Below, in pieces: positions 45,234 through 55,400 of a DNA stretch of 64,000 nucleotides. Position 1 is the stretch's first letter, and the number at the start of each line of letters is the position of its first letter. Below the pieces are notes generated by a model. That model worked only from the letters and a program-made list of their open reading frames with translations, ran no database searches and had not been told where the DNA came from. Source of the DNA: Prevotella sp. (GTDB lineage: Bacteria > Bacteroidota > Bacteroidia > Bacteroidales > Bacteroidaceae). A program made the translations under genes and the position numbers. The stretch covers positions 1 to 64,000 of the forward strand of contig JAFZRU010000065.1 of the NCBI GenBank assembly GCA_017619755.1. The letters are read 5' to 3'.

Positions 45234-46159
45234 GCCATTCCCCCTTGTGCGGCATCATCCCGCCCCTTGTCACCCCCCTCATCGACAACAACACACTCGA
45301 CGTGGAGAGTCTGGAGCGTCTCATCGAGCATCTTGTCTCCGGCGGTGTTCACGGCCTGTTCATCCTCGGCACCACTGGCGAGGAGCAGAGTCTGAGTTAC
45401 TCACTACGCAAGCAGATGATCATCCGTTCCGCTCGCATCAACCGCGGACGCCTGCCGCTGCTTGTCTGCATCACCGACACCTCCATCGAGGAGAGCATCC
45501 ACCTGGCACAGGTGGCCGCCGACCAAGGCGCCGACGGCGTGGTCTCCGCCCCACCCTACTATTTCGCCCCCGGCCAGCCGGAGTTGGCACAATTTTATGA
45601 GGAATTGGTGCCGCAACTCCCCCTCCCCGTCTATCTCTACAACATGCCCTCCCACGTGAAGGTGAACTTCGCCCCCGACACCGTGCGGCGCATCGCCCGC
45701 AATCCCCAAGTGGTGGGTTTCAAGGACAGTTCCGCCAACGCCGTCTATTTCCAGTCGGTGCTTTACACGATGCGCGAGCGTCCCGACTTCGCCATGCTCG
45801 TGGGACCGGAGGAAATCACCGGCGAATGCGTGTTACTTGGCGCCCATGGCGGCATCAACGGCGGCGCCAACATGTTCCCCGAGTTGTACGTGGAGATGTA
45901 CAACGCTGCGAGGGCCGGCGACCTGAAGCGCATCGTGCAGTTGCAGCAACTCATCATGCAAATCTCCACCACCATCTACACGGTGGGCAAGCACGGTTCG
46001 AGTTACCTGAAAGGCCTGAAATGCGCCCTCTCGCTGTTGGGCATCATCAATGACGATTTCGTGGCCTCCCCCTTCTACAAGTTCAATCCCCCCGAGCGCG
46101 ACCGCATCCGCCAGGCACTGGCCGCCCTCCCCATCGAAAACGGCAAGTTGAAACTATGA
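45230..46159 (+). CDS. DapA/NanA-family class I aldolase (dihydrodipicolinate synthase-like)
   Basis: A 309-residue cytoplasmic TIM-barrel enzyme. Catalytic Y137 lies in LYNMPSH and the Schiff-base lysine K165 in VGFKDSSAN, matching Y133 and K161 of E. coli DapA. GTTGEEQSLS is the family's substrate loop. The context (two sugar transporters and glycan hydrolases) argues against lysine synthesis and for cleavage of a 2-keto-3-deoxy sugar acid or sialic/Kdo-like acid. The start overlaps the porter gene, and the end overlaps the symporter gene by 4 bp. Confidence 0.9.
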   Translation: MSHSPLCGIIPPLVTPLIDNNTLDVESLERLIEHLVSGGVHGLFILGTTGEEQSLSYSLRKQMIIRSARINRGRLPLLVCITDTSIEESIHLAQVAADQGADGVVSAPPYYFAPGQPELAQFYEELVPQLPLPVYLYNMPSHVKVNFAPDTVRRIARNPQVVGFKDSSANAVYFQSVLYTMRERPDFAMLVGPEEITGECVLLGAHGGINGGANMFPELYVEMYNAARAGDLKRIVQLQQLIMQISTTIYTVGKHGSSYLKGLKCALSLLGIINDDFVASPFYKFNPPERDRIRQALAALPIENGKLKL

Positions 46160-47628
46160 ACAACATCGACCTCGTCATCTTCTTGGTCTTCACCCTTGGC
46201 GTGGTGGTCTTCGGCTGCTCGTTCTACAAGAAAGACAACACGTCATCCGACTTCACCCAAGCCGGACGCTCACTCCCCGGATGGGTGGTGGGCATGAGCA
46301 TCTTTGCCACCTATGTATCAAGCATCAGCTACATCGGCTATCCCGGCAAGGCTTTCGCCAGCAACTGGAACGCCTTTGTCTTCTCCCTTTCCATCCCCAT
46401 CGCCAGCTATTTCGCCGCCCGCTATTTCGTACCCTTCTACCGCCGAGGCGGCAGTGTGTCGGCCTACACCTTCTTGGAGGCGAAATTCGGCCGCTGGGCC
46501 CGCCTCTACGCCTCCGCCTGCTACCTGTTGACACAGATAGCCCGCATGGGCAGCATCCTCTACCTCCTCGCCGTGCCGATGCACATCCTGATGGGTTGGA
46601 ATCTCCACATGGTCATCATCGCCACATCCCTGGCCATCATCCTCTACTCCATGCTCGGCGGTCTGAAGGCCGTCATCTGGGCCGACGCCATCCAAGGCAT
46701 CATCCTCATCGGCGGTGCCCTGCTGTGCCTGTGCATCCTCTGCTTCTCCATGCCCGAGGGGCCGGGACAGGTGTTCGACCTTGCCATTCACTCCCCCGAG
46801 GGCAACAAGTTCTCCTTGGGCGAGTTCACCTCCGACCTCACCACCTCCACCTTCTGGGTATGCCTTATCTACGGCATCTTCATCAACCTGCAGAACTACG
46901 GCATCGACCAGAACTACGTGCAACGTTACCATGCAGCGAAGACCGACGCCGACGCCCGCTTCTCAGCCCTTTTCGGCGGTTACCTGTTCATCCCCGTCTC
47001 CGCCCTCTTCTTCCTCATCGGCTCCGCCCTCTATAGCTACTACACTGCGCATCCCGGACTCCTTCCGGCCGACATCGCCGCGAAGCCCGACTACGTATTT
47101 CCTTTCTTCATCGTCAACGCCCTGCCGGTGGGCCTTCGCGGATTGCTCATCGCCTCCATCTTCGCCGCCGGCATGAGCACCGTGTCCACCAGTGTCACGT
47201 CCGCCGCCACCATCATCCTCACCGATTATTTCAAACCCTTTGTCAGCCGCTCCTCGGAGCGCACCGACGTCTTTGTACTACGCCTCTCCAGCGTCGTGGT
47301 GGGGGTGATAGGCATCGTGGTGGCCATTGCCATGCTCAGCGTAGAGAGCATCATCGATGCCTGGTGGACGCTGTCATCCATCTTCTCCGGCGGCATGCTC
47401 GGCCTCTTCCTCTTGGGCATCCTCCCCCGTCACATTGGCCGGTGGGCCGCCTTGGTCGGATGCTTAGCTGGCATTGCCGTCATCGCCTGGATTTCGCTCG
47501 CCGGTCTCTACGACCTGCCCGGCGTGCATCTCCACGAATACCTCGCCATCGTCCTCGGGACGACAACCATCTTCGTCACCGGCTTCCTGCTTTCCTACCT
47601 ATTCCGAGGCAAAAGCCAAGGACAGTAA
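46156..47628 (+). CDS. Sodium:solute symporter (SSS family)
   Basis: A 490-residue protein with about 13 transmembrane segments. The family's N-terminal signature is clear: SLPGWVVGMSIFATYVSSIS and GYPGKAF, with TYTFLEAKFGRWARLYAS in place of the usual stretch after TM3. LRGLLIASIFAAGMSTVSTSVTS carries the sodium-site region in TM8. It probably imports a sugar or sugar acid driven by sodium. It overlaps the aldolase gene by 4 bp. The operon thus codes for two inner-membrane transporters of different families, which suggests two products of one glycan. Confidence 0.92.
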   Translation: MNNIDLVIFLVFTLGVVVFGCSFYKKDNTSSDFTQAGRSLPGWVVGMSIFATYVSSISYIGYPGKAFASNWNAFVFSLSIPIASYFAARYFVPFYRRGGSVSAYTFLEAKFGRWARLYASACYLLTQIARMGSILYLLAVPMHILMGWNLHMVIIATSLAIILYSMLGGLKAVIWADAIQGIILIGGALLCLCILCFSMPEGPGQVFDLAIHSPEGNKFSLGEFTSDLTTSTFWVCLIYGIFINLQNYGIDQNYVQRYHAAKTDADARFSALFGGYLFIPVSALFFLIGSALYSYYTAHPGLLPADIAAKPDYVFPFFIVNALPVGLRGLLIASIFAAGMSTVSTSVTSAATIILTDYFKPFVSRSSERTDVFVLRLSSVVVGVIGIVVAIAMLSVESIIDAWWTLSSIFSGGMLGLFLLGILPRHIGRWAALVGCLAGIAVIAWISLAGLYDLPGVHLHEYLAIVLGTTTIFVTGFLLSYLFRGKSQGQ

Positions 47629-47664
47629 AAAAACTTCACACCATCGTTCCAAAAACATCAAGAC

Positions 47665-49677
47665 ATGAATCACCAAGCTACATGGATATGGTATCCCGGC
47701 GACTTTGAGATTTGGTTAGGCAACCGCTTCAACAACCGCCGCACGGAACGTGGTGCCATGATGCCACCATTTTGGAAGCAAGACAGCCACTGGCCCACGG
47801 TGGTGTTCACCAAGACCGTGGTGCTGCAAGAGCCCACCCGTGTGGAGATTGTCGCCGAGGGTCGCCACGTCGTCTCCATCGACGGCCAGACACAGTTTGG
47901 CATGCCCTCCCATGTCCTCCTGCCCGCCGGTGAGCATCAGTTGAACATCAAGGTGCACAACCCCGCCACACCCCCCGCCCTCTACGTCGCCGGCGGCGAG
48001 GTGTGCAGCGACAACACATGGCAAGTCACCTATGAGGACAAGATTTGGATTGACGAAGACGGCACGCCCCACGGCAGTGGCATCTATGTTCCCGCCGGCT
48101 GTTGGAACTTCACCGACCCCGACCACGGTCCCTCCACCTACGCCCTCATGCGCCGCCCGGAACAACCGGCCTCGATGAGCGAGGAAGGTCGCGGCCTTCT
48201 TGTCGATTTCGGCAAGGAGACAATGGGTTACCTCACCTTCGAAGGTCTCACAGGCGAGGGCATGATCAACATCTTCTACGGCGAGAGTCGCCAGGAGGCC
48301 CTTGACCGCGCCTTCTGCGAGACGCTCGACCAATTGGAAGTGGACAAGGAGGCCATCCTCGACCTCGCCACCAACACCGTCCACCCCCGCACCAATGACT
48401 TCACCCTCGCGGAGAGCAAAGCTTTCCGCCACGTTTACATCGAGGGAACCGGTAACCTCCGCCTCGACGGCGTATCGATGCAATACGAATACGCCCCCCT
48501 CACCACGCAACGCAAGGGATGGTTCAAATCCTCCGACGAGGAACTCAACCGCATCTGGGAGGTTTCCGCCTACACCCTCGACCTCACCACCCGTGAGTTC
48601 TTCACCGACGGCATCAAGCGCGACCGGTGGACATGGAGCGGCGACGCCATCCAGAGCTACCTGATGAACTACTACCTGCGCTATGACAACGAATGTGTGA
48701 AGCGCACCATCCGGCAGTTGCGCGGCAAAAACCCGGTGACCTCGCACATCAACACCATCATGGACTACACCTTCTATTGGTTCAAGTCCATCCTCGACTA
48801 CCACCTCTACACCGGCGACTTGGACTTCGTGCGCGAGATGTGGCCCCGCATGACCACCCTCATGGACTACTGCCTGAGTCGCACCGACGCCGAAGGAATG
48901 ATGGCCGGACAGGCCGACGACTGGGTGTTCATCGACTGGGTGGATTTCCCCATGCACAAGCGCGGCGTGGTGTGTTTCGAGCAACTCCTCTTCTGCAAGG
49001 CATTGGAAACCATACACACCTGTGCCACATTGCTCGGCATCGACAGTCCCTATGGTGAGATGGCCACCCGACTGCTCGCAAAAGTAAAAAAACTGTTCTG
49101 GAGCGACGAACGCCACGCCTTCCTACATTCCTTGGAAGACGGCAAGTTGAACGAGATGGTGACGAAATTTCCCAACATGTTCGCCATCCTCTATGGGTTC
49201 GCCGACGACAGCGAGCGCGAGGCCATCCTCCACCACGTGCTGCTCAACGACAAAGTGGAGGCCATCACCACGCCCTACATGCGCTTCTACGAACTGGAAG
49301 CCCTCTGCATGACAGGGCAACATGCCACCGTCCTGAACGAAATCAAGTCCTATTGGGGCGGCATGCTCCGCGAGGGCGCCACCACCTTCTGGGAGAAATA
49401 CAACCCCGAGGAGCGTGGCATCGAGCATTTGGCAATGTACGGCCGCCCCTACGGCAAGAGTCTCTGTCACTCATGGGGCGCCAGTCCCATCTACCTCCTT
49501 GGCCGCTATTTCCTCGGCGTGAATCCCACTGCCCCCGGCTATTCCAGCTACGAAGTCCGCCCCGTCCTCGCCGGTCTGGAGTGGATGGAGGGCGAGGTAC
49601 CCACGCCCTTTGGCTCCATCTATGTTCGCGTCACCCCTGACGAGGTGACGACACACCCCAACCTATTCAATCCCTAA
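47665..49677 (+). CDS. GH78-like alpha-L-rhamnosidase without signal peptide
   Basis: A 670-residue protein. N-terminal beta-sandwich modules lead to an (alpha/alpha)6 barrel with the GH78 motif F313-TDGIKRDRWTWSGD327, including the conserved acidic residues D315, D320 and D327. SWGASPIYLLGRYFLGV near residue 595 is also typical. Family members remove alpha-L-rhamnose from pectins and glycosides. The N-terminus (MNHQATWIWYPGDFEIWLG) has no signal peptide, and no better start lies upstream. The enzyme therefore seems cytoplasmic, unlike most Bacteroidales GH78 enzymes, and would act on imported oligosaccharides. It is 36 bp from the symporter gene. Confidence 0.88.
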   Translation: MNHQATWIWYPGDFEIWLGNRFNNRRTERGAMMPPFWKQDSHWPTVVFTKTVVLQEPTRVEIVAEGRHVVSIDGQTQFGMPSHVLLPAGEHQLNIKVHNPATPPALYVAGGEVCSDNTWQVTYEDKIWIDEDGTPHGSGIYVPAGCWNFTDPDHGPSTYALMRRPEQPASMSEEGRGLLVDFGKETMGYLTFEGLTGEGMINIFYGESRQEALDRAFCETLDQLEVDKEAILDLATNTVHPRTNDFTLAESKAFRHVYIEGTGNLRLDGVSMQYEYAPLTTQRKGWFKSSDEELNRIWEVSAYTLDLTTREFFTDGIKRDRWTWSGDAIQSYLMNYYLRYDNECVKRTIRQLRGKNPVTSHINTIMDYTFYWFKSILDYHLYTGDLDFVREMWPRMTTLMDYCLSRTDAEGMMAGQADDWVFIDWVDFPMHKRGVVCFEQLLFCKALETIHTCATLLGIDSPYGEMATRLLAKVKKLFWSDERHAFLHSLEDGKLNEMVTKFPNMFAILYGFADDSEREAILHHVLLNDKVEAITTPYMRFYELEALCMTGQHATVLNEIKSYWGGMLREGATTFWEKYNPEERGIEHLAMYGRPYGKSLCHSWGASPIYLLGRYFLGVNPTAPGYSSYEVRPVLAGLEWMEGEVPTPFGSIYVRVTPDEVTTHPNLFNP

Positions 49678-49689
49678 AAACCTACGTCT

Positions 49690-52368
49690 ATGAGAACAGC
49701 AACATGGCTTCTCTGCCTCTTGGTCGCCCTTCCCACATTTGGCAAGGTACGCATCAAAGTGAAGAGCGACACGCCACAAGCCCAATACGCCGCCACCCGC
49801 CTGTCGGGCATCAAGGGCAAATACACCATCACCATCAGCGTGAGTAACACCGGCCCCGCCGAAGGGTACACCCTGACCGTGAAAGGCAAGAAGGTGAGCA
49901 TCGTCGGCAACGACGCCAACGGCACCATCCACGGTGCCAACGGCCTGTTGGAGCAATACTTGCTCCACAACCACGCCCTCCCTCGCAGATTCAGCAGGAG
50001 CAGCGCCCCCAAGATGCTGATGCGCGGCGCCTGCGTGGGTCTGCAGAAAACCACCTACCTCCCGGGACACAAGGTGTATGAATATCCCTACACCCCCGAG
50101 AACTTCCCATGGTTCTACGACAAGCAACTGTGGCTGCGTTATCTCGACCTGTTGGCGGAGAACGACATAAACACCGTCTATCTGTGGAACGGACATCCCT
50201 TTGCCTCACTCGTCAAACTCGAAGACTATCCCTTCGCACCGGAAGTCGATGACGCCACGATGAAGAAGAACCAGGAGATGTTTGACTTTCTCACGACGGA
50301 GGCCGGTCGCCGAGGCATCCGCGTCATCCAGATGTTCTACAACATTATTGTTTCCAAACCCTTCGCCGACCATTACGGCATCAAGACGCAAGACCGCAAC
50401 CGCCCCATCACCCCCCTCATCGCCGACTACACCCGCAAGTCCATCGCCGCTTTCGTGCAGAAATATCCCGACGTGGGGTTCCTCGTCTGCTTGGGCGAGG
50501 CCATGTCGGGCATAGAGACCGACATCGAGTGGATGACCGGCACCATCATCCCCGGCATCAAGGACGGCCTTGCCGCCTCCGGGCGCACCGACACGCCACC
50601 CATCATCCTCCGCTCGCACGACACCGACGGCCCCAAGGTATTGGAGAAAGCCCTTCCCCTTTACCCCAACATCTATACGATGAGCAAATACACCGGCGAG
50701 AGCCTCACCACCTACGAGCCAGGCGGTCCCTGGGGTGAGACACACCGCCAACTGGCAGCCGCCGCACCGATACACATCGACAATGTTCACATCTTGGCCA
50801 ACTTGGAACCTTGGCGGTGGTCGTCGCCCGCCTTCGTCCAGAAAGCGGTGAATGCCATGCACAAAGTCCACCACTCCAAGGGCCTCCACCTATACCCCCA
50901 AGCCAACTATTGGGAGTGGCCCTACACCGCCGACAAGATGAGAGATGGCAGCCGACTGTTGCAAATCGACCGCGACTGGATGTGGTACAAGGCGTGGGGA
51001 CGCTATGCATGGGACGACAGCAGCGACTACAGCACCACCGGCACCGACTATTGGAAAAAGGTGCTAGCCGAGCACTATGCCACCGACGAGGAAACCGCCG
51101 GCAAGTTGCTCACCGCCTACGACGAGATGGGAGAAATCGCCCCCAAACTCATCCGTCGCTTCGGCATCACCGAGGGCAACCGCCAGACCCTCCTTTTGGG
51201 AATGAAGATGTCGCAACTCGTCAACCCCTACAAATACAACGTCTATCCGGGCTTCTACGAGAGTTGCGGCCCTCCGGGCGAGAAACTCATCGAATTTATA
51301 GAGAAAAATTTCACCGGCAAGAAGCACGTGGGAGAGCAGCCCTTGGCAATCGCCAAGAGTTGCAAGACCCACGCCGAGAATGCCGTTGGCGCCCTCTTCT
51401 CCCTTCGCCACTCCCCCATCGCCCGCAACCCGGAGTTCATACGCCTCTACAACGATGCCTGCTGCTACCTTCTCTTCACCCAGGCGTTTGAGTCGAAAGT
51501 CATCGCCGCCCAAAACGTATTAGTTTACAAATGGGACAAAAACAAATTCATCAGTGACCTCGAACACGCCGCCGATGCCCTGAAATACAGTCTGAAATGC
51601 TGGAGGCAGTTGGCGAGAATCACCGACGAGACCTACTACCACGCCAACAGCATGCAGACGGCACAGCGGCGCATCCCCGTGGGAGGCAACGACGGCAAGT
51701 ACAAGACTTGGTCGGAGATGCTGCCCGTCTATGAGGAGGAACTGGCACACTTGGAGGCCAACACCAAGAAGTTGAAGGAGGAGCGCATCCAGTCCGATAA
51801 TGACAAGCGCAGGGGCATACAGAGGACCGCCCCAAAGGTGAAACACGCCATCGCCGCCGACTTCGTCACTTTGAAGCAAGCCGGATCACCACATAGCACG
51901 AAAGCCCCTTTTGTCATCACTTTGCAGAAAGGTGCGCGCCTCTTCGAGCAGCGTGAAGAAGCCATCGACACCATCGCCCCCGAATTGGAGGGTCTGCAAG
52001 CACTCATCCTCAACCGCGACACCACGCGCATTGAAGGTACACGGGTGGTGTTCGACTGCAAACGCCCCGTGCAGATGCTCGTGGGCTTCTTCATCGACGA
52101 CGACCCGAAATGGGCCAGCCCGCCCAAATTAGAGACAGATGCCACCGGCAATGACTATGGCCAGGCGGAGCCTGTCATCAGCAATGCCATCTACATGAAG
52201 GGCATGCCCATCGTCAACATCCACTCCTATCACTTCAATGCCGGACACCATGACATCAACCTCCCCAGAGGAATCATCATGGTGGCAGGCTTCACCGCTA
52301 CTGAGCTCCAACCACGAGACGCCAACCTCCAAGGCGCCGGCGACGAGATAGACTGGCTCTTTCAATGA
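49690..52368 (+). CDS. Large secreted TIM-barrel glycosidase with GH67N/GH20b-like N-domain
   Basis: An 892-residue protein with a signal peptide (TWLLCLLVALPTFG). Residues about 20-100 resemble the GH67N/GH20b accessory fold (GYTLTVKGKKVSIVGNDANG, then TIHGANGLLEQYL). Residues about 130-480 look like a TIM barrel with YLDLLAENDINTVYLWNGHPF, RVIQMFYNI, VGFLVCLGEAMSG, MSKYTGESLTTYEP and YPQANYWEWP. Helical and beta C-terminal regions follow. The layout resembles alpha-glucuronidase or galacturonidase-type enzymes, which would fit uronic-acid-containing pectin, but I cannot name the family. It is 12 bp after the GH78 gene; a 9-bp tandem array follows its stop. Confidence 0.6.
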   Translation: MRTATWLLCLLVALPTFGKVRIKVKSDTPQAQYAATRLSGIKGKYTITISVSNTGPAEGYTLTVKGKKVSIVGNDANGTIHGANGLLEQYLLHNHALPRRFSRSSAPKMLMRGACVGLQKTTYLPGHKVYEYPYTPENFPWFYDKQLWLRYLDLLAENDINTVYLWNGHPFASLVKLEDYPFAPEVDDATMKKNQEMFDFLTTEAGRRGIRVIQMFYNIIVSKPFADHYGIKTQDRNRPITPLIADYTRKSIAAFVQKYPDVGFLVCLGEAMSGIETDIEWMTGTIIPGIKDGLAASGRTDTPPIILRSHDTDGPKVLEKALPLYPNIYTMSKYTGESLTTYEPGGPWGETHRQLAAAAPIHIDNVHILANLEPWRWSSPAFVQKAVNAMHKVHHSKGLHLYPQANYWEWPYTADKMRDGSRLLQIDRDWMWYKAWGRYAWDDSSDYSTTGTDYWKKVLAEHYATDEETAGKLLTAYDEMGEIAPKLIRRFGITEGNRQTLLLGMKMSQLVNPYKYNVYPGFYESCGPPGEKLIEFIEKNFTGKKHVGEQPLAIAKSCKTHAENAVGALFSLRHSPIARNPEFIRLYNDACCYLLFTQAFESKVIAAQNVLVYKWDKNKFISDLEHAADALKYSLKCWRQLARITDETYYHANSMQTAQRRIPVGGNDGKYKTWSEMLPVYEEELAHLEANTKKLKEERIQSDNDKRRGIQRTAPKVKHAIAADFVTLKQAGSPHSTKAPFVITLQKGARLFEQREEAIDTIAPELEGLQALILNRDTTRIEGTRVVFDCKRPVQMLVGFFIDDDPKWASPPKLETDATGNDYGQAEPVISNAIYMKGMPIVNIHSYHFNAGHHDINLPRGIIMVAGFTATELQPRDANLQGAGDEIDWLFQ

Positions 52369-52381
52369 TTGATAGGAGAAT

Positions 52382-52435
52382 CTAGAAAATCTAGAGTATC
52401 TAGAATATCTAGAGAATCTAGAAAATCTAAAAAGA
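52382..52435. repeat. Six-unit 9-bp tandem array (CTAGAGAAT type)
   Basis: CTAGA units recur exactly every 9 bp at 52382, 52391, 52400, 52409 and 52418, with a degenerate sixth at 52427. The array begins 13 nt after the stop at 52368 and ends 9 nt before the next ATG (52445). It uses the same unit as the array at 2312-2392, 50 kb away on the other operon. Confidence 0.9.
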
Positions 52436-52444
52436 CCAAAAACG

Positions 52445-55400
52445 ATGAAAAAGAGCATCCTCCTCGCCATGCTGCTGGCAGTGACATCTGCCGCCTCCTC
52501 GCAGACCGTCCCACCCTCTCGGATGCAGGCCATTTATGAGACGGCTTCCACCCCTTGGAAATATGGGTTGGTGGTGGCTCCGCAGTCGAATTTGATGAAA
52601 TACGACTGCCCCACGGTGTTTCGCGAGGGTGGAAGGTGGTGCATGACCTTCGTGTGCTATGACGGCAAGGACGGCACCGACGGACGAGGCTACACCACCT
52701 GGCTCGCCCACAGCGACGACCTGCTGCACTGGGAGGTGAAGGGGAAAGTGCTCGACCTGCCCCCCGCCGGGCAACAACCCGAGGCGTGGGACCAGAACCA
52801 ACGTGGCGGCTTCCCCGCCTTGGTGGATCCAACTTGGGGCGGCAGTTACGCCATGGAGGCTTACAAAGGCCGACACTGGATGACCTATATCGGCGGCCCT
52901 GGCACGGGCTATGAGGCGGTGAACGCCCCCCTTGACATCGGGATGGCCTCCACCATTGGGGACATCTCCACCGCCCACCCATGGACCACATCCCCCGCTC
53001 CGCTGCTTCGCCACGACGAGGCAGCTGCCCAATGGTGGGAACAGTTGACCCAATACAAAAGCACCATCTACTGGTTGAAAGACAAGTCGTGGCGCATCAA
53101 GGGCGAAGAAAAATATCCCTTCGTCATGTTCTATAACGCAGGGGGCAAGGATGCCACCCACCCCAAGGGCGAGCGCATCGGCATCGCCCTTTCCAAGGAC
53201 TTGAAGCGGTGGAAACGCTACGCCGGCAACCCCGTCTTCGCTCACGACAGCGACGGCACCATCACCGGCGACGCACAGTTGGTGCGTATGGACGACGTGT
53301 GGGTGATGTTCTACTTTTCCGCCTACAACCCCACCCGCGAATACAACGCCTACAACACCTTCGCCGCGAGCTACGACCTGGTGCATTGGACCGACTGGGA
53401 GGGTCCCGACCTCATCATCCCCTCCAAACCCTACGACGAGATGTTCGCCCATAAGAGTTGGGTGGTGGAATACGACGGCGTGGTGTATCATTTCTACTGC
53501 GCAGTGAACGATGCCGGGCAGCGCGGCATCGCCTTGGCCACCAGCAAACACTTGGGGCAGAGCGAGGTGCACTTCCCCACACCGGAACCCACCGGCCACC
53601 GCCACATCCTGTCGCTCAACGACGAATGGGAGGTGACGCATGGCGACCGCACCTTCCACAGCGACATTCCCCTCAACCTCGACGACTACCACGGTGCCCT
53701 GCAGTTGGAACACGGTAACCTTCACGGCACGGCCCTCTTCAAAAAAACCTTCATCAAGCCCACCCTCCCCGGCAAGCAGTTCTTCATCCGCTTCGAGGGT
53801 GTCGGCACCTACGCCCACATCACCCTCAACGGTCACGACCTGGGCCGCCACGACATCGGGCGCACCACGGAGACCATTGACGTGACCCGCCACCTGCGCG
53901 ACGGCAGCAACCTCTTGGAGGTGCTTGTGGAGCATCCCGCCGGCATCACCGACATGCCATGGGTGTGTGGCGGTTGCAGCAGCGAGTGGGGCTTCAGCGA
54001 GGGCAGCCAACCTTTCGGCATCTTCCGCCCCGTGACCTTGGAGGTCACCGACGTTGTGCGCATCGAGCCATTCGGCACCCACGTGTGGAACAACGCCGCA
54101 TGCGACAGCCTCTTCATCGAGACGGAGGTGCGCAACTACGGCACGGAGACGGCGAGCATCGAACTCGTCAACAAACTCTGCGAGAAAAGTGGCAAGCAAG
54201 TGGTGCGGCTCACCGACCAAGTGGAGTTGGCTCCCAACGAGACAAAGACCATCCGTCAGGCTTGCGTTATGGTCAATCCCCGCCTTTGGACATTGGAGAA
54301 GCCCTATCTCTACACCGTCAACACCATCTTGAAACGCGGCAGAAAGGCCACCGACAGCAACAACACCTCCTACGGCTTCTCTTCGCCCTCCTGGCCCCTC
54401 ACGCGGCACGACGGCGACCATCGCTTCCTGCTCAACAGCAAGCCAGTGTTCATCAACGGCACTTGCGAATACGAGCACGCACTGGGTCAGAGCCATGCCT
54501 TCTCCCCCGAACAGGTGGAAGCACGTGTGAAATTGGCCAAAGACGCCGGATTCAACGCCTGGCGCGACGCCCACCAACCCCACAACCTTCACTACCAAGA
54601 ACTCCTCGACAAGGAAGGCATGCTGTGGTGGCCACAATTCTCCGCCCATATCTGGTATGACACACCCGAATTTCGCGAGAGTTTCAAGCGCCACTTGCGA
54701 CAGTGGGTGAAGGAGCGCCGCAACTCCCCCTCCATCATCCTCTGGGGGCTTCAGAACGAGAGTACGATGCCCGCCGACTTCACCCGTGAATGCTGCGACA
54801 TCATCCGTGAGATGGACCCGCGTTGCGGCAGTCAGCGTCTCATCACCACCTGCAACGGCGGCGAGGGCGCCGACTGGAACGTGGTGCAGAACTGGAGCGG
54901 CACCTACGGCGGCGACGTGGACAATTACGGCAACGAACTGAAGCAACCCGACCAGTTGCTCAATGGGGAGTATGGTGCCTGGCGCACCCTTGGCAACCAC
55001 ACGGGGGAGGGTTATACGGAAGAGAATTTCGGCGACCTGCTGATGAAGAAAGTGACGTTGGCGGAGAGCGTGTCCGACAGCGTGTGCGGACAGTTTCACT
55101 GGCTTCTCGTGAGCCACGACAACCCCGGTCGGCGGCAACCCGACGAGGGGTTGCGTCGCGTGGACAAGGTAGGGCCATTCAACCACAAGGGACTGCTCAC
55201 CATCTGGGAACAACCCACCGATGCCTACTACCGCTATATGGAGCATTACAACCCACAGGCCATCGCACCGACGGCAAGCACCATCGACGAGGAAGTGCTG
55301 CGCCCGGCAGAGGGAATGACCTACCTCTACCGCATCAACTGCGGCGGCGACGCCTATACCGACACCCATGGCAACCGCTGGATGCAGGACAACACCCACT

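Noticed and set aside
45230-46159. Assignment as lysine-pathway dapA
   Set aside because: The catalytic residues fit the superfamily, but the location between two sugar transporters argues for sugar-acid cleavage, so no gene symbol is given.
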